Assembly (NCBI GenBank): GCA_016763235.1
Contig: JAESUE010000295.1
Coordinates: 1-16,311 of the forward strand
Length of the DNA stretch: 16,311 bases
Reading direction: 5' to 3'
DNA from: Pseudomonadales bacterium
GTDB taxonomy: Bacteria > Pseudomonadota > Gammaproteobacteria > Pseudomonadales > UBA3067
Made by a program: the position numbers and the translations under genes. The notes under the pieces were generated by a model, which was given only the letters and a program-made list of their open reading frames with translations, was not told where the DNA came from and made no database searches. Of the stretch, positions 1-6,727 are shown one piece after another. How positions within the stretch are numbered: position 1 is the stretch's first letter; every line of letters starts with the position of its first letter.

Positions 1-52
1 ACCATGGTGATTCAACGCCTAATAACAGGGCATAATGATCTTCAATTTCCAT
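1..52 (-). CDS. ISL3-family transposase, N-terminal fragment (partial at window edge)
   Basis: The minus-strand ATG at 52-50 opens MEIEDHYALLLGVESPW and then leaves the window. A short leader followed by L-L-G-[V/L/I]-x-S-P-W is the usual N-terminus of ISL3 transposases, just before the zinc-finger-like DNA-binding segment. There is no clear ribosome binding site, which is common in transposase genes. Only 17 codons are visible, so integrity cannot be judged. Chance similarity is the alternative, but the exact placement of an ATG and the LLG..SPW pattern makes that less likely. Confidence 0.5.
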   Translation of the reverse strand, partial: MEIEDHYALLLGVESPW

Positions 53-128
53 AGAACAACTTACCGCTTTTAATTTTTCTATAAAATGCCATATTTCTTG
101 TCTATTTCACACAGACTTACGAAGAACC
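1..128 (-). mobile_element. 5' end of an ISL3-type insertion sequence, cut by the window edge
   Basis: Read on the minus strand, a transposase-like N-terminus starts at 52 and runs out of the window. Upstream of it, the minus-strand sequence ending at 128 reads GGTTCTTCGTAAGTCTGTGT (128 to 109). This resembles the G-G-x-T-C-T-T start usual for ISL3-family terminal repeats, so 128 is my estimate of the element's end. The second terminus lies outside, so neither the inverted repeat nor the target duplication can be checked. The boundary is inferred and the family call depends on only 17 residues. Confidence 0.42.
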
Positions 129-566
129 ACATGATTTATATACAAGTATTATCGAAAAATAAGAGGATGTAAAAATAATAGCGCTTTTCGAAAAGAAATA
201 AACCAGGAATTGTAATTCTATTTTTATTTATTAACTCACGTTTCAAGATTCATATTTACGACAATAGTCGATGCAAATCACGGAGCACACACCCTGTAGG
301 TGGCGTATCCCGTGATTGATGTCGTATTTGGCCAGAAACATGAACTCCAAAACTTACGTTAATACACCATCTAACGCAACGCAGACTGCAGCATCGAGGA
401 TCAAATGATTAATGCTATATAAATGCTCTGTTGCGTGAGTATTGGCCCAAGAATCTGCCCTTTAGAAGGCCTATTCTGTTTTAGCCAGCCCTCGACTTTT
501 CTTAATCCTCGGGCATCGACCAAAAATGAAGACCTGATTTCCTTAGAAGCCGTAATAAAACTCCTC
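129..566. other. Gene-free stretch between the IS fragment and the exporter promoter
   Basis: I find no convincing gene in this A+T-rich stretch. It contains the nested hairpin at 258-325. It also has a weak inverted repeat of ACGCAAC (374-380) with GTTGCGT (430-436). A minus-strand frame without an ATG stays open from about 587 to 401 and is treated as chance or a remnant. The stretch may be eroded sequence left after insertion events, since it starts at an IS boundary. Confidence 0.5.
258..325. repeat. Imperfect nested inverted repeat (hairpin-forming), function unknown
   Basis: Three nested complementary pairs are visible: ACGACA (258-263) with TGTCGT (320-325), AATCACGG (276-283) with CCGTGATT (310-317), and CACC (290-293) with GGTG (299-302) around a 5-base loop. 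The left arm is 7 bases longer between the outer and middle stems, leaving a bulge. The structure could be a degenerate palindromic repeat, an attC-like site or a structured RNA. I found no integron core sites and no downstream U-run, so it is neither a clear attC site nor a terminator. Confidence 0.4.
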
Positions 567-596
567 TTGACAATAATGTAACTAACTAGTTAAATT
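567..596 (+). promoter_or_regulatory. Sigma70-like promoter of the exporter cluster
   Basis: A perfect -35 hexamer TTGACA lies at 567-572. At 17 or 18 bases' distance is a weak -10 candidate, TTAAAT (590-595) or TAAATT (591-596). It is 33 bases upstream of the exporter ATG, and a palindrome lies inside the spacer, as expected for a repressed promoter. The -35 is strong; the -10 is the uncertain part. Confidence 0.5.
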
Positions 597-625
597 AACT
601 CTCAAACTAACTAATTAGTTGAATT
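580..625. promoter_or_regulatory. Two palindromes, probable TetR-family operators
   Basis: Two perfect palindromes, TAACTAGTTA (583-592) and AACTAATTAGTT (609-620), have centres 27 bases apart. Each is preceded by AACTAACTA and followed by a GAATT or AAATT run, so the two halves are also imperfect direct repeats. The first sits between the -35 and -10 elements; the second covers the leader up to 9 bases before the exporter ATG. A TetR gene is the second gene downstream, so autoregulation of the cluster is the natural reading. Regulator binding is inferred, not shown. Confidence 0.5.
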
Positions 626-628
626 ATC

Positions 629-3118
629 ATGAGCAAAGCGCTTAATAACAATTGGCGAACCCGTATTGACGATCGCTTTTTCAATTTCTCAAACTTAATT
701 TATGACAATAAATTCAAGGTCTTACTTGGTATTCTGGCAATAATCGCTGCACTGGTTATTCATTTGCCAAAAATCACCATAGACACCTCAACAGAAGGTT
801 TTTTATATAAAAATGACCCGAAAATTCTTGCCTACAATGATTTTAGGAACCAATTTGGCAGGGATGAAAGAATCATTATTGCCATTAAAACCGACGATGT
901 CTTTGCCCCCGATTTTCTAAAAACTCTGTTTGCATTACACAGCGAAATAGAACAAAAAGCCCCTTATATAAAAGAGGTTAACTCGCTAAAAAATGCCAGA
1001 AAAACTACCGGTAATGAACAAGAGCTTGTCGTAGAAGATTTATTTGAAGGGGGTATTCCTGACGATGCAAAAGCACTTGAGACGATTAAGCAGTTCACCC
1101 TCTCGAACCCCATCTACAAAAACCTTTACCTGAATGAAGACGCCACGTTTACTACCATTATTATCACCACTCAAACCTACACCTCCATCGGCGAAAACCC
1201 TGAAAGCGAAAGTGACTTGCTTGAAGATGGTTTTGATCGCGACCTGAGCTTCGGTGACACAGGCTTCGACGAGTCAGGTTTTGATGGGGAGAATACCGCT
1301 AACGCTCATGATGAACGACAATTTATAAACGTACTTGAAACAAATCAACTCGTTGCGTCAATTGAAGAGATACTGAAAAAATATCAAAATGATGAGATGA
1401 AAATTTATGTTGCGGGTTCACCCATCGTGACAAAAAACCTGCAGGCTTCCTTGATCAGCGATATGTCGATTTTTATTTTGTATGTCATCATCACTATCGC
1501 CTTATTGCTGTTGATTATGTTTAAACGGGTAAGCGGCATACTCTTACCCTTATTTGTTGTCATACTCACGTTGCTTTCTACTGTTGGCTCGATGGCCCTT
1601 TCACACATTCCAATTACAGCCATGATGCAAGTTTTGCCATCACTGCTACTCGCCGTGGGGGTTGGCGCATCGGTTCACTTGCTTGCTATATTTTATAAGA
1701 AGTACGATGAAACACATGATAAAAAAGCGGCACTTGCTTATGCACTGAGCCATTCGGGGCTGGCGATATTTATGACCTCCTTAACGACAGCCGCATCGCT
1801 CGCAGCATTCTCTTTTTCAGACCTTGCCCCTGTCGCTCGTTTGGGAATATTTGCGGCATTAGGTGTTGGCTATCAACTCATTCTTACTCTCGTATTCCTA
1901 CCTGCACTCATTAGTTTTTTACCCATAAAACCCAAACAGAAATTATCCAACGAAAAGCCCATGCTGCTCGATAAATTGGTACATTCTCTCGGGGTTTTAT
2001 CAATCACTTACCCAAAAACAATTGTTATTATAGCGGGAGGAATCATAGTTATTTCCTTCGCATTGGCATCTACCATGCAATTTTCTCATAATCCACTGCA
2101 CTGGTTCCCAGCAGATAATGAAGTGCGCATCAATACGGAAACCATCGACAAAGAATTAAAGGGCTCCATTACTATTGAGGTGGTTTTAGATACGCAAAAA
2201 GAAAATGGTGTTTACGACCCGCACTTTCTAAATACGATTGAAGAAGTCAGCAATAAAATTTACACCTTTAGAGGGGAACACTATTTCATAGGGAAAATAA
2301 TTTCGATCAACGATGTTATCAAAGAAATAAACCGCGCGCTTAACGAAAACCGGCAAAGTGAATACCGAATCCCCCAAGATAGAAATTTAATTGCGCAAGA
2401 GTTCTTGTTGTTTGAAAATAGCGGCAGTGATGATTTGGAAAATATCGTTGACTCCCGATTTTCTAAAACACGCCTTTCAATAAAAGCTCCCTGGGTCGAC
2501 TCTGTTGAATATGTGGCGCTAATGGAAGACTTGGAGGTTCTTTTAGAAGACGCGTTTAAAGACACTGCCAAAATAACCATCACCGGCACCTTACCTATCT
2601 TGGCGGATACTATTACCAAAACGATAAGAGGTAACATTGAAAGCTACATTATTGCATTTGGAGTAATCGCCTTGTTAATGATTTTACTCTTAGGCAGCGT
2701 AAAAATGGGCCTATTGAGTATGATCCCCAACCTTACCCCCATTATGATTGGCGTTGCCGTGATGGTTGTGCTCGATATGCCTTTGGACATGTTTACTATT
2801 TTAATTGGAGCCATTGCTATTGGCATGGTCGTGGATGACACCATCCATTTTATGCATAATTTTTCCCGCTACTTATCGCAAACCAATAATGTAGATGAAG
2901 CCATTTTACTCACCATCAATTCAACGGGTCGCGCCATATTCATCACTTCGATTGTACTCAGCTCTGGATTTTTTGTTTTTATGTTTGCAAGCATGACGAA
3001 TTTATATAATTTTGGGCTGATCACCGGCACCGTCGTATTAGTGGCAATGGCTGCCGACCTGATACTTATTGGCGCACTAATGAAGCTTGTTATCAAACCA
3101 CAGAAAAAAGAAGAATAG
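629..3118 (+). CDS. RND/MMPL-superfamily inner-membrane exporter
   Basis: An 829-residue proton-driven transporter of the RND superfamily, MMPL-like branch, expected to move a hydrophobic molecule out of the inner membrane. The layout is two-fold: TM1 (about 30-47), a periplasmic domain (50-270), five TM segments (275-432), TM7 (463-481), a second periplasmic domain (485-665) and five TM segments (670-822). Family signatures are GVGASVHLLAIFY (344-356) in the first half and IGMVVDDTIHF (731-741) in the second. D736/D737 sit where RND pumps carry the proton-relay acidic pair. Residues 186-227 form an unusual acidic insert with repeated GFD. The length fits bacterial 'predicted exporters of the RND superfamily' and is shorter than HAE pumps; no membrane-fusion protein gene accompanies it. 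The ATG at 629 lacks a good Shine-Dalgarno sequence. The TetR gene starts 4 bases after its stop. Substrate unknown; lipid- or sterol-like cargo is inferred from the neighbours. Confidence 0.88.
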   Translation: MSKALNNNWRTRIDDRFFNFSNLIYDNKFKVLLGILAIIAALVIHLPKITIDTSTEGFLYKNDPKILAYNDFRNQFGRDERIIIAIKTDDVFAPDFLKTLFALHSEIEQKAPYIKEVNSLKNARKTTGNEQELVVEDLFEGGIPDDAKALETIKQFTLSNPIYKNLYLNEDATFTTIIITTQTYTSIGENPESESDLLEDGFDRDLSFGDTGFDESGFDGENTANAHDERQFINVLETNQLVASIEEILKKYQNDEMKIYVAGSPIVTKNLQASLISDMSIFILYVIITIALLLLIMFKRVSGILLPLFVVILTLLSTVGSMALSHIPITAMMQVLPSLLLAVGVGASVHLLAIFYKKYDETHDKKAALAYALSHSGLAIFMTSLTTAASLAAFSFSDLAPVARLGIFAALGVGYQLILTLVFLPALISFLPIKPKQKLSNEKPMLLDKLVHSLGVLSITYPKTIVIIAGGIIVISFALASTMQFSHNPLHWFPADNEVRINTETIDKELKGSITIEVVLDTQKENGVYDPHFLNTIEEVSNKIYTFRGEHYFIGKIISINDVIKEINRALNENRQSEYRIPQDRNLIAQEFLLFENSGSDDLENIVDSRFSKTRLSIKAPWVDSVEYVALMEDLEVLLEDAFKDTAKITITGTLPILADTITKTIRGNIESYIIAFGVIALLMILLLGSVKMGLLSMIPNLTPIMIGVAVMVVLDMPLDMFTILIGAIAIGMVVDDTIHFMHNFSRYLSQTNNVDEAILLTINSTGRAIFITSIVLSSGFFVFMFASMTNLYNFGLITGTVVLVAMAADLILIGALMKLVIKPQKKEE

Positions 3119-3122
3119 CGGC

Positions 3123-3734
3123 ATGGTTAAAACAAACACATTTCAAAAAATTCTCGACGGCGCAACCCTCCTGTTTGCACAACACGGATATGATGGCGCC
3201 ATCATGGATGATCTTGCCGAGCAGTGCGGCGTGAATAAAGCCAGCATCTATTACCACCATAAAGACAAAGCAACACTTTATGAGAACGTACTCACCGCCC
3301 TTTTTATCCCGATTGCCGATGCCGTTGTTGCAGCGGTGGAGCTTGAAACTGACCCGGTAAAAAAGCTTGATACTCACATCAAAACATTTTCAAAAACCAG
3401 CGCTGAAAACCCTTGTTTTGCATCGATTCTAATGCGAGAAATGGCATCAGGGGGTGTCAACATGCCTGCACGCGCACGAGAACAGATGCAGCGTATTCTG
3501 TTCCTGTTAAATCAAACACTACAACTTGGCCAAGCGCAACATATCTTCCAATCGGCAAACCCCTTAATTATTCATTTTATGATTGTAGGCACCATTAACC
3601 TTTTTGTAAGCAGTACACCATTTCGCCAGTCTCTGCCCATTACGGGCCAGTGTGATCAACTACAAAATTCAAACATTGAAAGTGCAGCAGAACAAATCTC
3701 CAAAACAATCATCAATTCATTATTACTTAAATAG
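3123..3734 (+). CDS. TetR/AcrR-family transcriptional regulator
   Basis: A 203-residue one-component repressor, typical in length. The N-terminal helix-turn-helix domain occupies about residues 5-50: F-x-x-I-L-D-G-A-x-x-L-F-A-x-x-G-Y-D-G, then DDLAEQCGVNKASIYYHHKDK, where GVNKASIYYHHKDK is the recognition helix and the conserved Y-x-x-F/H-x-x-K turn. The C-terminal two thirds are the variable helical ligand-binding and dimer domain. I chose ATG 3123, which gives MVKTNTF and lies 4 bases after the exporter stop. An in-frame start at 3087 would overlap the exporter and add a non-conserved basic tail. It most likely represses this cluster through the palindromes at 580-625 and is released by the exported compound or a relative. 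Ligand unknown. Confidence 0.88.
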   Translation: MVKTNTFQKILDGATLLFAQHGYDGAIMDDLAEQCGVNKASIYYHHKDKATLYENVLTALFIPIADAVVAAVELETDPVKKLDTHIKTFSKTSAENPCFASILMREMASGGVNMPARAREQMQRILFLLNQTLQLGQAQHIFQSANPLIIHFMIVGTINLFVSSTPFRQSLPITGQCDQLQNSNIESAAEQISKTIINSLLLK

Positions 3735-3757
3735 CTACCCCACATGAGAGAAAACCC

Positions 3758-4546
3758 ATGAAATATAAAGCTCTATTATTTTTTTCGTCTTTGCTATTTA
3801 CGTTGCCTTTGTTTGCAATCACCGCTGACGAAATAGCCAAACAGGTCGATGCGCGTGACGACGGTGACAAATCTATATCCACCCTAGAGATGACTCTAAT
3901 CGACAAGCACGGCAATAAACGCATCAGGAAGATGAAAAAATTCTCGATGAATAAGGGCGAGGATACCCAAAGTGTTATATTTTTTCTCTCACCTGCGGAT
4001 GTTAGAAACACCGCGTTCTTAACGTACGATTATGATGACTCATCAAAAAATGATGACCAATGGTTATACCTGCCCGCTTTAAAGAAGACAAAACGTATTG
4101 CTTCAAATGATAAAAGCAGCGCATTTATGGGTTCTGATTTTTCCTATTCTGATATGACCTCTCGGGATATTAATAATTACACCTATCGCATTGCAAAAGA
4201 AAGCACTGTTCGCGACCACAAAGTATGGGTAATGGAAAGCATCCCAAAAACGAAGAAAACCATCCAAGAAACGGGTTATATCAAATCGTATATGTTTGTA
4301 CGGCAAGACAATTTCGTTATTGTTCGCGCACTTCATATCCTTGAAGACACGGGAAAGAAAAAATACCTTGATGTAAAAAAATTAGAACAAATTGATGGTA
4401 TTTGGGTTGCCACCGAAATTGAAATGAAAACCACGGAGAATAAAAACACCCTACATAAAACTATTTTAAAGCTCAACAACGTAACGTTTAATCAAGACTT
4501 GGGGGATGCGTTTTTTACCGTTAGACGTATCGAAAAGGGTCTTTAA
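3758..4546 (+). CDS. Periplasmic LolA-like outer-membrane lipoprotein-sorting protein
   Basis: A 262-residue secreted protein of the LolA-like 'outer membrane lipoprotein-sorting protein' group. A Sec signal peptide is clear: basic MKYK, a hydrophobic stretch over residues 5-18 and a probable cut after LFA at about residue 20. The mature part starts ITADEIAKQVDARDDG and carries family landmarks: a first strand with STLEMTLIDKHG, DDQWLYLPALKKTKRI (about 94-109), a GSDFSYSDM segment (about 119-127), and strands rich in K, Y and D towards a C-terminal FTVRRIEKGL. The LolA fold is an open half-barrel that shelters acyl or other lipid chains, so the protein could ferry a hydrophobic substrate across the periplasm. 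It lies 23 bases after the TetR gene and 1 base before the barrel gene. It is not housekeeping LolA, which is about 200 residues and is encoded elsewhere. Cargo unknown. Confidence 0.8.
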   Translation: MKYKALLFFSSLLFTLPLFAITADEIAKQVDARDDGDKSISTLEMTLIDKHGNKRIRKMKKFSMNKGEDTQSVIFFLSPADVRNTAFLTYDYDDSSKNDDQWLYLPALKKTKRIASNDKSSAFMGSDFSYSDMTSRDINNYTYRIAKESTVRDHKVWVMESIPKTKKTIQETGYIKSYMFVRQDNFVIVRALHILEDTGKKKYLDVKKLEQIDGIWVATEIEMKTTENKNTLHKTILKLNNVTFNQDLGDAFFTVRRIEKGL

Positions 4547-4547
4547 C

Positions 4548-6005
4548 GTGAAGCGATACAAAATCCTGTTGCCCTTGTTTATCACCCTGCTGTCAAACAC
4601 GCTTGCAGCGGATGAGCTCGAAGATTCCCTCAGTGGCTTTGACGACACCGCCCCCCCCGCCGCTAAAGACAGCACGGCGGTTGCCAACACATCGTTGCCA
4701 GATGATCCCCCTGCTTCGTATACGCTTAATGGTTACACCGCATTATTCAGTGCGTATAACTATGCTTCAAAAAATGCCGCTGTTTCACTAGGCGATACAC
4801 CCATGGATTTTAGCGGCTTATCCCGCGTTAAAGCTAAAGGTGGCTTAAGCCTAGAGATGAAACACGGTGAAAATTGGCGTTCTAAAATTGAGGCCCTTGC
4901 CTGGTACGATGCATCATGGGCAATCAACGGCAAAGACAACTACACCGACGATGTTCTTGATACGTATGAAACTTTTATCTACCTGAAGGATGCCTATATA
5001 CAAGGCTCATTAACACCACATTTAGATTTAAAGTTCGGCCGCCAAATTGTTATCTGGGGAAAGTCCGACTCCATACGCATTACAGATATCATTAACCCAC
5101 TGGATAACCGCAACCCCGGAATCGGTGATATTGAGGATTTACGCCTAAATGAAACCATGACACGGCTCGACTATTATGTTGGCAACTGGGCTTTAAGTAG
5201 CATCATCATCCATGAACCGCGACTGGATATTGAAGCCGAATTCGGTAGCGACTACCGACCAAGTGACGCCTTTGGCAGCCCTATTCCCTACGCCAAATTC
5301 CCCGACAGATTAGAGCCACATTTAAACCTTGAAAACACCCAGTATGCCATAAGTTTAGATGGGCGTTTCACCGGCTGGGACCTCTCCTATTACGCCGCAC
5401 AGGTTTATAGCAATCGCTTTGACATCACCGCCATAAACAATAGCCTTCTACGCACATTCAATAAAATAAATATGCTTGGCCTTGCAAGTAATGTCGTTTA
5501 TGGCAGCTGGTTATTTAAAGCAGAAGCCGCCTACATCAACGACATTAACTACCGTAGCACCAACAACAAAAATCGTCTTGATGCATTAATCGGCTTTGAT
5601 TATATGGGAAAGAAAGACGTACTTATTTCCTTAGAAATTGCGAATCGCCATATTTTCAATTACGAAGATAAAATGCACAGCATGACACTGCAAGAAGCCA
5701 TTGCGCTCAACACCTTCCCTGATTTTGTTCGACAAGACAGTATGCAAATTGCCTTACGAACATCCTTTGATTTTGATCATGACAATACCACCCTCACCTA
5801 TCTTTTATCCTTAATGGGTGGCAATGGTTCCGGCAATAATATTGATGGTGGCTTTCAACGCCTATGGGTAGATTACAAATACTCAGATGCGATCTCTTTA
5901 AGTGCGGGCATCATTGATTACATAGGCGGCGATGGCACCATCCCCTTCTACAATGCCATCGAAAATAACGATCGAGCCTTTGTAGAAATAAAAACTAGCT
6001 TTTAG
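4548..6005 (+). CDS. DUF1302-family outer-membrane beta-barrel protein
   Basis: A 485-residue predicted outer-membrane barrel. I chose GTG 4548, one base after the LolA-like stop. It gives MKRYKILLPLFITLLSNTLA, a good signal peptide with a cut near LAADELED, and an AAAGGG ribosome site (4534-4539). A start further upstream would bury the signal. The core carries the DUF1302 pattern: KFGRQIVIWGKSDSIRITD, then INPLDNRNPG and DIEDLRLNETMTRLDYY (about residues 162-213). Alternating hydrophobic strands follow and the protein ends in Phe (KTSF), the signature for BAM-dependent barrel insertion. A Pro/Ala/Asp-rich linker sits at about residues 28-50. With the exporter and LolA-like protein it would complete the path to the outer membrane. 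Whether it is a pore, a docking site or a lipid acceptor cannot be seen. Confidence 0.82.
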   Translation: MKRYKILLPLFITLLSNTLAADELEDSLSGFDDTAPPAAKDSTAVANTSLPDDPPASYTLNGYTALFSAYNYASKNAAVSLGDTPMDFSGLSRVKAKGGLSLEMKHGENWRSKIEALAWYDASWAINGKDNYTDDVLDTYETFIYLKDAYIQGSLTPHLDLKFGRQIVIWGKSDSIRITDIINPLDNRNPGIGDIEDLRLNETMTRLDYYVGNWALSSIIIHEPRLDIEAEFGSDYRPSDAFGSPIPYAKFPDRLEPHLNLENTQYAISLDGRFTGWDLSYYAAQVYSNRFDITAINNSLLRTFNKINMLGLASNVVYGSWLFKAEAAYINDINYRSTNNKNRLDALIGFDYMGKKDVLISLEIANRHIFNYEDKMHSMTLQEAIALNTFPDFVRQDSMQIALRTSFDFDHDNTTLTYLLSLMGGNGSGNNIDGGFQRLWVDYKYSDAISLSAGIIDYIGGDGTIPFYNAIENNDRAFVEIKTSF

Positions 6006-6043
6006 TTTACCGCAACATTGTGAAAACCCTTGGAGAATAAAAT

Positions 6044-6496
6044 ATGAATACATTTCGCCTATTTAAAAAAGCAGCCATCGCCAGCACCCTTATTTTATCC
6101 ACCACACACGCCATTGCCCAGAGCACCCCGGAAACTAATAAACCACTCGCACTACAAAAAATAATGCGAGATATGGGCGTCAACATGCAACGCATCGTTG
6201 ACGGCATTTCCCGTGAAGATTGGAAAGTGGTCGAAGAAAATGCCGCATTAATTGCCACACACCCTCAACCACCTGTTAGTGAAAAAACTAGAATCTTTGC
6301 TTTTTTCAGCACCGACATGGGAAAGTTTAAAGGCTTTGATGGAAAAACCCACGAGGCCGCGGCCAAGCTCAGCCAAACCGCTGCAAGCGAAAATCCCAGT
6401 GCAGTAATATCAGATTTTGCAGATTTGCAAAAATCCTGCTTGGCTTGTCACCAAAGTTTTAGAAAGCCTTTTATAAGCCACTTTTATGGTATGTAG
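6044..6496 (+). CDS. Class II c-type cytochrome (cytochrome c'/c-556-like), periplasmic
   Basis: A 150-residue secreted haem protein. The signal peptide is basic MNTFRLFKKA, a hydrophobic core and a probable cut after AIA at about residue 25. A single haem site CLACH lies at 132-136 near the C-terminus, the arrangement of class II cytochromes c (four-helix bundle) rather than class I, where the site is N-terminal. Helix 1 contains IMRDMGVNMQRI (40-51) with several Met residues, one of which could be the sixth ligand as in c-556 types; in true c' types that position is open. Residues 70-127 hold typical spacing with FAFFSTDMGKF. GGAG (6032-6035) lies 8 bases before the ATG. It follows the barrel gene by 38 bases in the same direction, so it may share the transcript. 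Electron partner and link to the exporter are unknown. Confidence 0.83.
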   Translation: MNTFRLFKKAAIASTLILSTTHAIAQSTPETNKPLALQKIMRDMGVNMQRIVDGISREDWKVVEENAALIATHPQPPVSEKTRIFAFFSTDMGKFKGFDGKTHEAAAKLSQTAASENPSAVISDFADLQKSCLACHQSFRKPFISHFYGM

Positions 6497-6568
6497 TAAG
6501 GCATAAAGGTGTGGAAAACAGGCGATAGGCGAGCTACAAAATACTTTCACTTAGAGACAAGAAAAAAA

Positions 6569-6609
6569 CCAACAATCGGGGTCAGCGTAGAATGGCACTT
6601 AAATAAGGG
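6569..6609 (+). repeat. IS4 left terminal inverted repeat
   Basis: It starts CCAACAATCGGGGTCAG and continues to AAATAAGGG. It pairs with 8127-8167 over 41 bases with a single mismatch (C at 6586, where the right end predicts A). Confidence 0.85.
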
Positions 6610-6670
6610 CATAACCTTAAAAAAAACAACAAGTTAAAACAAAACAAATGATAAAGGTATATAAAAAAGA

Positions 6671-6722
6671 CAGAGGCTCTTGTAGAATATTTTCACCATA
6701 AAAACAACAACAAAAGCCTCTG
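6671..6722 (+). promoter_or_regulatory. Stem-loop in the transposase leader
   Basis: CAGAGGCT (6671-6678) pairs with AGCCTCTG (6715-6722), leaving a 36-base A-rich loop. The 3' arm ends 5 bases before the transposase ATG and covers the place where a ribosome site would be; no Shine-Dalgarno sequence is visible there. IS10 and IS50 are known to hide the transposase start in structure when transcripts enter from outside. A similar role here is inference. Confidence 0.35.
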
Positions 6723-6727
6723 CCTTA

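Noticed and set aside
370..440. Possible integron attC site (ATCTAAC and an ACGCAAC/GTTGCGT pair)
   Set aside because: No matching GTTRRRY core in the right place, no integrase, and the inverted repeat is only 7 bases.
401..587. Minus-strand frame open for about 62 codons in the left gene-free region
   Set aside because: It has no ATG or ribosome site, I recognise no family in the translation, and a chance opening of this length is plausible in short A+T-rich sequence.
6497..6568. Terminator after the cytochrome gene
   Set aside because: No stem with a following T-run is visible before the IS4 left end.
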